Assembly (NCBI GenBank): GCA_002102555.1 | Contig: MCFL01000013.1 | Location: 62,001 to 126,000, forward strand | Direction: 5' to 3' | Source of the DNA: Catenaria anguillulae PL171 | Taxonomy: Eukaryota; Blastocladiomycota; Blastocladiomycetes; Blastocladiales; Catenariaceae | Length of the DNA stretch: 64,000 nucleotides | In this document: positions 55,451 to 64,000 of the stretch, in pieces | Numbering within the stretch: the stretch's first letter is position 1 | How the letters are laid out: each line of letters begins with the position of its first letter | Made by a program: the position numbers and the translations under genes | Notes under the pieces: model-generated | Told to the model about the DNA's origin: nothing | Seen by the model: the letters and a program-made list of their open reading frames with translations, nothing else | The model's database searches: none

Positions 55451-56958
55451 ATGTCGACTCCCCGTTACCGATCCTCATCCGCCATGATTGCCACTGTCGT
55501 CCTTCTAATGCTCTTGGCGCCCGTCATCACGGTCGCAGTTGTCCTGGATCCGAATGCGCCTCCAACCGACCCTGACTCCATCAACACGGTCACGGGCAAC
55601 TGGATCGTCGAGCTCGACCACGCTGAAACAAGTGCCGAAGAGGCCCAGTCGGCCGTGTTTGAAACTCTGCAGCAACAAGGCATCGACATGCTTGCCGCTG
55701 GATCGGCTCCCATTGTGCTCGTTGGTGATACCTTTTGCTCCATGACGCTTCCTGCGGCTAACGAACAAGTTCGGGAACGGCTTCAGCAATTGAGTGTTGT
55801 TAAGGCCATTGAGGAGGAGCGGATTTGGTCGATTCATGCTGTGCAAAGAGATCCACCAGTTGGACTGGGTCCGTTTTGGTTTGCGATTGTGTCGGGCGTG
55901 AGAGTATGTGGGAGCTAACCCATGCCAATTCAACTTGACAGATCGCATCGATGCTCGCAATGGACTCGACCAGACCTTCACGTTTCCCGATAATGCAGGT
56001 GCAGGAGTCGACGTCTTTGTGATTGTGCGTGCATTTCAAATGACATTCTTAGGAATCACGAGATTCGGAGTGATTAGACGGCGTGGTTGGTTGTTGGCCA
56101 TTTAGGACACTGGAATCACGACAACGCACCCCGAATTCACTGGCCGGGCCAGCATCATCGATCTGACAGGCGAGGGCAACAATGATCTGAATGGTCATGG
56201 TACGCATGTCGCTGGTACCATTGCGGGATCACGGTTTGGGATCGCAAAGCAGGCCTCGGTCACTGCTCTCAAAGTCTTCACCGCGACTGGTTCAGGCCCC
56301 AACGGTGTGATCTTGCGAGCACTCCAAATCGTATCCGAGACAGTACGCCGCACTGGACGTCCATCGATTGTCAACATGAGCCTGGGCGGCCCACGAAACC
56401 CAGGCAGGAACGCAATCCAAGGCGCGATCGAGTCGCTGACGCGCATGGGAGTTGCAGTGGTCGTATCTGCGGGCAACGAGGCAAGAGATGCTTGTCGCAC
56501 TTCGCCGGCGTTTGTGCCCGAGAGTATTACGGTCGGAGCGGTGGATCCGAGGAACGATCAGTTGGCTCGCTTTTCCAACGTTGGGTCTTGTACGTCAGTT
56601 TACTTTCCGAAGACCATTGTCGTCTCATCTCACCTCTTCGTTGTTGTTCCCAGGCGTTGACCTGTTCTCACCGGGGGTAAGAATCGACTCTGCAGACCGC
56701 ATTCCCACCAACGGACCAAGGGTTCTCTCTGGGACCAGCATGAGTGCTCCGCATGTCGCTGGAGTCATGGCGACATACATGAGCCAAGGCATGAATCGAG
56801 CGCAAGCGCTTGAACGCCTCCTCCAAACATCGACTCGCGACGTTGTTCGAGGCAATCTCGCTGGGTCGCCCAACATTTTATTGTTTTTGCACCAGGCCCC
56901 TCCTCCGCCGCCCGGTGGCGGCAAGTACAAGTGCAGGCGGTACCGCCCGCGCCGCTAG
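55451..56958 (+). CDS. Secreted subtilisin-like serine protease, subtilase 3
   Basis: Proteinase-K-type S8A protease. Exons 55451-55868, 55942-56024, 56106-56589 and 56654-56958 give 429 residues. A hydrophobic leader (MIATVVLLMLLAPVITVAVV) is followed by a divergent propeptide (GNWIVELDHAETSAEEAQSA) and the catalytic core: Asp in VFVI|DTGITTTHPEF, His in NGHGTHVAGTIAG, the strand IVNMSLGGPRNPG, oxyanion Asn in VVVSAGNEARDAC, and Ser in SGTSMSAPHVAGVMA. Unlike subtilase 1 it has no Pro/Thr stalk but a short Pro/Gly run and a basic end (KYKCRRYRPRR). The intron just before the catalytic Asp triplet is phase 0. All triad residues are present, so it should be active. Confidence 0.92.
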
Positions 56959-57256
56959 TTTCGCATTATACATTCCCCCCTGTGAATCATGACATGCTGT
57001 TGCACTCGCTTTCCTCAATCCCGCGGATACCCAACTCTTCTTTGCTACCGCCACCACAACTCAGCGTTTCTTTGCTGTTGCTTGCGCGCTCCTCGTGATC
57101 CTTGTTTGTCGTCTTGCCCATCATTCACATTTCGTATTTCTTTACATTCCTTCAGAGCACGATCAGTGCACTCAACGTTACCCAAGGCACGAGGGAAGGA
57201 GAGAGCCAATAAGCGAATGCAAAAAAAATGCATTTCCATGTGATACATTCATCCAT

Positions 57257-60200
57257 TTACTCTCCGTTCATAACATTGACCTCAAACACTTCTGCATCGA
57301 CGCCCATATCCAACAACCGACCAATCCTGTCTTCCCCAACCGCCTCCAACAAGGCCTCAAACTCACTCTCGGTCACCCGCGCCCGGTACGCGCCCAAGAG
57401 CCGCTCGAGCGAACGCACGACCCACACGGTCGCTGGCGACAACAGCCGGTCGGCGGGCGTTGCTGGCCGGTACTCGTATGGTGCATCCCGCCGCTCGCGG
57501 TTCCACGCCGACAGCGGGTCGCCGCGCGGCGCAAACCCGCCTTGTTTGACATTGTACGGAATCGGGTCCGGGATGGTGTCTGCAATGGTCGACACAATGG
57601 CCTGAACGTCGTTGGCGGCAAGTGCAGGCGATGCGGGTGACTGTAGATGGAAAATAAGCGAGCGCAAGATAGTGAGCAGCAGCACGTGCTGAGCGGGCGC
57701 CCCTCGCACCCATGGTGACATGAAGGTTGGTCCAAGCAGGACTTGCGAAATGAAGTTTGCACGCGCACTCTGCGCCGTCGGCACTTGCCGCAAGGCCGAT
57801 CGGAACATGACTGCCAGCCATTTCCAGTTGGGCGAAAGCAAGAGCATGGCTTCAAATTGCGCAAGAAGCAGGTCGCGTTGCACATGTGCATGGGAAGTGC
57901 GGTCGGTTGGCGCGGGCGACGCAGTCATCCAAGGGAGCGGTCCACTGGTTGATTGCGACGGAAGGGTGGCAGTCACGTCAACAAGTTCCTTGACAAGGGC
58001 TGTCATCCGCTTTTCCTGCTCGTCCTTGATCCAGTGTGCTGGGCCGAGGTATGCCACGTTGGACCGGAAGCCGCGCAGCAGCGGGGCCGTGTGGCGAATG
58101 GCTGCCATCAGTGTTGTGTGCATGATCGGATACTTGTTCGCTGGCACCGAGCTTGGTGACGTTGAAATGACGGCCTTTGCGTCCGCCCAGGCTTCGTCAA
58201 AGTAACGCGTCAGGACGTGCTCGAGCAGTTTGGGTCCGTGGCATCTTCCATGGCGCGCGTCTGGGTGATGATGCTTGTTGCCCTTGTGCAGACAGGGAAG
58301 ATTGAAGGCAAAACCAATAACTTTGCCGGTTGCTTGTGTGTGCAGGAGGTGCGGGTCCTTTTGGTTGGACAAGTAAAACCTAAGTGACCTTGGACCCATT
58401 TCATAAAAGAGTATGGTGATCGTACCATTGCGCCGACATCCAGGAGGTTTTTGAGTTGTGCCCATTCTTCATCCACCGCCTTGAAATTGTGATGATAGCA
58501 CACCCACATCAAGGCACAATCCACGGCAAGCAAGTACCGAATGTTGAACTCTGGTGCAGCGGGATCGTCGTCCTCCTCTACATCGTCGTCTTGGTCTTCT
58601 TCTCGCTCATCGTCCTGCTCGTCTTGATCATCCTCGGCGTCACTTGCTGCCGCGACCGCCCGACCGGCGTCGTCAACATATTCGCCCGCATCCTCATAAT
58701 CACGCATGCCCCCTTGAACTCGGCCTCCCTCGGCCGTGACCATGGCCGCATACAGTTCCTGCATCAACCCAGACCCGCGCGCCTCCGCATCCGTGCCGGC
58801 GTCGAGCCCATCTCCATTTGACCCAGCAAACTCGGGCGTTGCAGCAGCAGCCACATCTGGCTCGGCCGTTACACCTCGCACGGCATTTTGTGCGCGGCGC
58901 TTTTTCTCGCGGCTACCATGATACCCGTCAATGTGCCGCTCGTCTGCGACAATGGCCTCGTATTCCGTCAAATCAAGATCCTCCCAATCGTCGTCGTCGT
59001 CCACAGGCTCGTCGGCCGGGTCGCGCGCGCACAGCTTTGTGGGCTCTTCAAGTGCGCGCCAGGCTTGGTTTAGGAATTGGTGGATGGCGGGCTGTGCGTA
59101 AAATGGGTTGCGGTCTGCGCCGTCCTTCGACCCTACAAACAGACAGAGTTTGTCGATGATGAATCACATGTGAGCCAAAAACGCGGCAGCAAAAAAATGA
59201 CTGAAACAAGGCAACACGTACAAGTCAGCCGCATGGTCAAGACGGCCATCCACATGACCTGGGCCCAGCGCGCACTCGACGTATCCCCAACAAGGGCCTC
59301 CCACTCGCGATACACATGCTTTGCCACATGCGCATTGAACGCAGCCACAGCCGTGCGATCGGCAATCCCAGCCCCGCCATAACTCCCGTCCTCGAGCGTG
59401 TACGGCGCCATGGGAATCGACTCGAGCACCTCAATCACCTTGCCCAGCAAATGCCTGCCCTCGTTGGCCGTACTGTCTGCGAGCGACGCATGCACCTGTG
59501 CGCCAAACACGCGCAACGAGTCAACAATCCACGTGGCCAGCGGCACCGTGGGCCGCGACGTGAGCGTGGCGCGGTACACGTGGGCAAGAAAGTCGAGCGC
59601 GTCCGAGCGCGCCAGCAGGTCGGCATGCGACACGAGCGGCGCGGTGGCGGCCGCGGCAGCCGTTGACGAACGCGATTTGCGCGCGCTCGAAAAGATCACA
59701 GCAAGGCCATCGGTGATGGCGTTGGTGCACGTGGATTGGAAATAGCCTGCAACGGGCGAGTGGATGCGCGCGGCGATAGGCGATGTGAGCAAGGTCCAAG
59801 CAGCACGGATCGCCGACGCGCACAAGAGCGGCTAAAAATGCGACAGCAAAAGAGAGTTGATCGGTGAGCTCGAGTGGATTCAAGGGAGTCAAATAGAAAA
59901 ATCTCAATAGAAAGCAACATACATCCTTTGAAGCGACTGCTGTTTGGCACTCACTCATGACGCTCCCTGCAAACACGCGCACCGTTGTTTCCTTGCCCTT
60001 TGGATGGTTTCCCTCAACAGGAATATGCTGCGGGCCCCTTTCCATGATGGCCAGTGCAAGCCACGTCAACGACAGCACCGCCTCGACTTGGGTTGCATTC
60101 TCACTCGACAATGGCCCTTCGGGCATTTGGGCAATGAGCGCAGAACAAAACTGAGCCGACACTTGGTGCTTGGCGATCGCACGGACAACGTACCCTGCGG

Positions 60201-62088
60201 CATCACGGAGAAGTAGTGGATTGGCACGTTCAGGTGGTTCGTCGTCGTCGTCGCCATTGCCTTGGTCGTCATCGTCCTCGTCCTCGTTTTCCTCGACAGT
60301 AATGTCCAACCGTGGGCCCAACGAAAACTTGAGCTCCCGGATTCCAGACCGGCACGGCGTGTGATCGGCCGTGTCTGGATCCAAGACGGATCCGGCAGAT
60401 GAAAACATGGTGTGGACGGTGCGTGCGCGGCGTGCGTTGATGATTGCAGCAAGCTGCCAGTGGTCGGGAACGCGAATGAGCCAAGAGTCGGGGGATGCTG
60501 CTGCCGTGGTCGATGCGGTGGTTGAGGAAGCAGACGATGGTTTGGACTTTTCTTTTGCTGCAGAGGCGGCAGCCGATTTGGGTGGGGCAGGCTTGGACTC
60601 CTTTGCTGCTGCTGCTGCTGCTGCTGACGGCGGGGCTGCCCCGGCAGGCTTACTGCCAGGCTTGTCGGCCTTGGTTGTGGGCGGCGGTACAAGGGTGCTG
60701 GTCTTTGAGGCTGGCACGGGATATGCATAACACCGTGCGAGCGCGCCGACAAATCGATGGAGAACATCGGCGGGCATGTCCTCGAGCGCCGTGCAAATGT
60801 GCAGGTGCTCGTCGTGCAGCCACGCGTACATGTCGCACAGTGCTAGGATTTGGATGGCTTGGTCGCCCAAGGATGGGAGGTGTGCTGGGTCTGCGCAGTA
60901 TGACAGGTAGTCGAGGAGAGATTGCAGGAGTGGGCGGGGGATGAGGCACGCAGATTTGGGTTTGGCAGTTGTGGTCGACGACGATTTCTGCTTTGCGTTG
61001 GGAGACGGTGCGGGTGATGGGTTGCGCGAGGATGACGGGGTCGGCTGCTTGTTGTCGTTTGGGGCTGACGAGGCAGCCGCGCACGTGCACGGAGGCGCAT
61101 TGGTGTTGATAAACATGTCGTGCACAAAATCCATGAGGATGGTTACGAGCAGCTTTGCATGGCTCATTTCCAACCTTGCCACGAGCGGTGCCTTGCGTCG
61201 GTCGTACTTGAGTGGGCGGAGCATAAATTGTAGTACAGTGCTCACGTCCTTGATGACGGGAGCAAGGGCAATGCCCTCACGCTGGAGCGACGCACGCGAA
61301 AGGGCGCGCATGGCGAGGATGGGTGGAAGTTGCATAATGATGGCGCTGCGCTGGATCATGTACCGGTCGACGTGCAGGTCGCCAGAGTCCATGCGCAGCT
61401 TTGTGGCGTCCGAAATGATGACGGATTGCGCGAGCGAGAGGCCATTGTCAACGAGGGGGACTGTCGCGAGCGGAATGAAGGCCAGGGAGCCCTTGGTGAA
61501 GAGGCCCGGGATGGCTGACGTGAGTGGATCGTCTGCCGGGGTCGGCGGAGGCAGTGTGCTAAACTTGTCAATGAGGTCGGCCAGGGCGTGAAAGGCACGG
61601 ACGTGGTCGGCAGTCGTGTGCAGCTGGTTGAGTTGTGGCTGAAACATGAGCTCGGACATTGGGTTTCTAGCGCCAGCGGCGGCTGGCGAAGAAGCGGGCA
61701 GGTTGGAGGTGGATCCCGAGGGAGCGTCCGTGGCCGTGGACGCGGCCGAGTTTGCGAGAAAGTGTTGCATGGCCGACATGAGCTGCTGGCTGCTGCCGTT
61801 GGCCAAGGCGGTGGCAGCGGCAGCAATGGCGTCGGAAGCGGCTGCTGCCGAAGGGGACGGTCCGAGGAAGGGCAAAAACTGTGCGGCGGACGGGATGGGC
61901 GGCGGATTCATGAGCTGCTGATGCTGCAGTTCGCGCTGCTTTTGGCGTTGGTGCTTCTTGTTGCCGACCTTGGCCCTGATGGCAGCAGCAGTAGCAGTAG
62001 TAGTCGCCTTTGGGTTGGCACTGGCGTCCCCAGCACGGGCAGCGGAGGACGTGGGGGAGGGCGGAGTAGGATCGTGATCGTCCGACAT
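57257..62088 (-). CDS. Large hypothetical alpha-helical protein (1502 residues)
   Basis: Not recognised. Four exons (62088-59923, 59831-59222, 59132-58426, 58282-57257) sum exactly to 1502 residues. The N-terminal 170 residues are low complexity (Ala/Ser/Pro, basic Gln-rich KKHQRQKQRELQHQQ). Helical, solenoid-like stretches follow (AFHALADLIDKFSTL; VIKDVSTVLQFMLRPLKYDR; LLDYLSYCADPAHLPSLGDQ), broken by Ser/Lys/Ala linkers and acidic loops (about 60240-60300 and 58560-58640). The most conserved-looking blocks are NPFYAQPAIHQFLNQAWRAL, just after the third exon start, and CALMWVCYHHNFKAVDEEWA. No catalytic motif, signal peptide or membrane segment is seen. It may be a scaffold of the HEAT/ARM kind; that is inference. 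Confidence 0.7.
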
Positions 62089-62633
62089 GGTGCAGTAACG
62101 GTCGCCAAGGGGGATTTGCGCTTGCAGGAAGAGATTGCCTCAAGTGTATCGGCGAGTACTATTCACTTTGGCAAGGAAGCAATGGGCTGAATTGAATCGC
62201 ACAGGATAGATCGCTAATGTCAGCGCTAATGTCATCAAAAGTATACAGCAAGACCGCCGATCGTTGTTGGTTGTTGGGGTGCGCGACTCACTATGGTACG
62301 ATGAATCAAGTCTTGCCATTGATAGCGCTCCCTCTCGCCATGACTCTTGATGAAAGAGTTGAACCGAAACCTGGAAAAATCAGGTCAATTGGTCGCATCG
62401 CGTCTTCAAACTGTCGCCGCTCCACTACTGACTGCTGGGCCGTAGTCTACATATCCTGTCTGCAAGTGTTCCCAGATATGATACCGTGCTTGCCACTTGA
62501 CCATCGCAAGCGGATGAAAACGAACTTGAATGCAAAGTATAAATTCTTCAAGTCAAGAAACAAACGGGGCATACACCATCAGACAGGCAATGAGGTATCA
62601 ATCGGTTCAAGTGTAAATACCAAAGCAAATCAA
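62089..62633. other. Intergenic region
   Basis: 545 bp between the promoter side of the large unknown and the stop of the DALR-domain gene. No gene or motif recognised. Confidence 0.4.
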
Positions 62634-64000
62634 TCAATAGAGATCCTTCCCACCCAACACCCACACCGCGTGCCCAACCACTTTAGCCGCGACCCTCTCC
62701 ACCTCAGCCAGCGACTGTGTCCCCTTCTTCTGCTTGCCGACAACCCCAGCCACCCTCATGGCATATGTTGCGAGCGGCGCGGACTCGGCACTCACCAGGC
62801 ACCTGCGCAGCACGCTCGGGTACTGCAACAGCGTCAATGCCAGCTGCATGGTCTGTGTATCCATTGTGTCATCCACGGGCATTGACGCGAATGCGTCTCG
62901 AGTTTGCGCGTCGGCAACTGCTGCCACCTTGGCCCAGACTTTATCATTTTTGCACCCGGCCGCGCCGCCCGCAGGTATGGCCGTTGCCCGATTGCACGCC
63001 AACAAGCCCCACCGCCTGCACAAGGTGCCCGAGACTGAGAGTGATGCTGCCCCTGGAGCAGCAGGTGCATATGCAACAATCTTTGGGCCTTCGCATCCAA
63101 GCACCACCTCAATAAGCGCGACCGCTTGCTTGACACATCGCTCATTGGCCATGGTCGTGACAATGAAATCGACCTGGCCCGCGTTGCTCAACAAGTAATC
63201 CGCAAGCAAGGTAACGCGCGTCCAGGCATTGGCTGACGTGAGCAGTGTAGCAACGCCAAGTTCGGCTCCAAGATCGATAATGCGCGACCCCGAGGGCGTG
63301 CGCAGAATGCGGTGCGCGTGCGCGAGTGCCGATGGAATGTGCGCCGAGCCTGCGGGTGGTGCAGGTGGAAGGAGTGTTGGCGGAGGCGGACAAGCAGTCG
63401 CGTGGGTGGTTGTGAGGCGCGCGAGAAACTGGGCAATGGCTTGGCCACGGGGCTCTTGGGCAGCATGTGGCTCAATGAGCACTTTTGAAGGCAACGACGA
63501 CAAATCCTGGCAAGCGGGCAGATCCAATGCCTCACACAGCGCGTGCAGTAAGGGTCGCGGGTCGTGCAAGTCGATGCGGATTTCGGCTCCCTGGTGAACA
63601 ACTTGAACGTTGGCTATTGGGTTTGGCTCGTCGCCATGGTGCGTTGCGCTTGCTCCCGAGCTCAAATGGTCCACAATCCAGTCAGCCATGGCCTTGGGGC
63701 ATTCCGAGTGCGGTTCGCTGGGCCAAGCGCCGACGAGCTGGACGAGAGCAGCATGATCGCGGACCACGGGAATGACGAGGTGCGGGGCATTGGGTGTCGG
63801 GCGCGACTCAAGCACGGTCCACCACGAGTGGGCTGAGGCGGGTGGAAAGACGGGCGACGAAGCGAGCAAGGTCGAGAGCGACGTCGGGGTGGGTGGGGCA
63901 TAGGGCAAGGCCAGGCGGCGCGAGTGATTGCTAGCGTTGCGAGGTGACGAGGTGGATGTCCGCGAAAGGGGGGACGATGTGCGCGGAGGCAGGGTGAACG
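62634..64000 (-). CDS. DALR-domain protein, possible DALRD3-like ArgRS paralogue (5' end beyond window)
   Basis: The frame is open from the right edge to a stop at 62634 and has no clear ATG, so the start lies outside. The last 90 residues look like a DALR anticodon-binding domain as at the end of arginyl-tRNA synthetase: LALTLLQYPSVLRRCLVSAE, PLATYAMRVAGVVGKQKKG, AKVVGHAVWVLGGKDLY. Upstream segments (WTRVTLLADYLLSNAG; VDFIVTTMANERCVKQAVAL) sit where the Rossmann core would be, but no HIGH or KMSKS motif is visible. That pattern resembles DALRD3, a non-catalytic ArgRS relative that pairs with a methyltransferase for m3C modification of arginine tRNAs. The assignment is by eye and tentative. 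Confidence 0.45.
   Translation of the reverse strand, partial: FTLPPRTSSPLSRTSTSSPRNASNHSRRLALPYAPPTPTSLSTLLASSPVFPPASAHSWWTVLESRPTPNAPHLVIPVVRDHAALVQLVGAWPSEPHSECPKAMADWIVDHLSSGASATHHGDEPNPIANVQVVHQGAEIRIDLHDPRPLLHALCEALDLPACQDLSSLPSKVLIEPHAAQEPRGQAIAQFLARLTTTHATACPPPPTLLPPAPPAGSAHIPSALAHAHRILRTPSGSRIIDLGAELGVATLLTSANAWTRVTLLADYLLSNAGQVDFIVTTMANERCVKQAVALIEVVLGCEGPKIVAYAPAAPGAASLSVSGTLCRRWGLLACNRATAIPAGGAAGCKNDKVWAKVAAVADAQTRDAFASMPVDDTMDTQTMQLALTLLQYPSVLRRCLVSAESAPLATYAMRVAGVVGKQKKGTQSLAEVERVAAKVVGHAVWVLGGKDLY

Noticed and set aside
1-64000. Mobile elements, CRISPR arrays, rRNA or operons
   Set aside because: No reverse transcriptase, integrase, transposase, terminal repeats, repeat-spacer array or rRNA sequence was found on reading both strands. 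Repeats seen are simple or coding low complexity.

Overview
The window is nuclear DNA of a eukaryote, most likely a fungus, and probably an early-diverging zoosporic one (Chytridiomycota or Blastocladiomycota; inferred, not proven). Reasons: dense single genes on both strands, short GT-AG introns (mostly 64-95 nt), fungal-type families (Caf120/Skg3-like PH protein, ankyrin-DHHC Akr1-like acyltransferase, proteinase-K-type subtilases) and a class C type G-protein-coupled receptor with an extracellular binding domain, a family kept in zoosporic fungi and lost from most others. No operons, CRISPR arrays, rRNA, convincing tRNA or intact mobile elements were seen.

Layout. 1-5 kb: partial nuclear-looking unknown, NADAR protein, Sec14/CRAL-TRIO protein. 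5-14.4 kb: helical-repeat protein, mitochondrial dynamin-like protein with a degenerate P-loop, pICln, a two-RRM protein, SCO1, and a p50RhoGAP-like CRAL-TRIO/RhoGAP protein. 14.8-23 kb: class C receptor, secreted subtilase 1, secreted CAP protein 1. 23.8-37.2 kb: housekeeping block of PPAN/Ssf1, tyrosyl-tRNA synthetase, Caf120-like scaffold, zinc-knuckle SR splicing factor, D-Ala-D-Ala-ligase-like ATP-grasp protein and mitochondrial bL36. 37.6-44.6 kb: Akr1-like acyltransferase, CTD-type phosphatase and an unknown. 45.4-57 kb: CAP protein 2, an unknown, COQ10, subtilase 2 (Vpr-like) and subtilase 3. 57.2-64 kb: a 1502-residue unknown helical protein and a DALR-domain protein cut by the right edge.

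Two themes stand out. First, five secreted proteins (three S8 proteases, two CAP proteins) and one nutrient-sensing-type receptor share the window, as expected of a saprotroph or parasite that digests proteinaceous hosts. Second, many conserved genes (tyrosyl-tRNA synthetase, Sec14-like, RhoGAP, NADAR, phosphatase, subtilase 2) are broken by single-base shifts that fall almost always in G or C runs. This looks like consensus error in the assembly, not gene decay, and it must be kept in mind when using the gene models. Genes without such breaks give clean multi-exon models whose exon lengths sum to whole codons.
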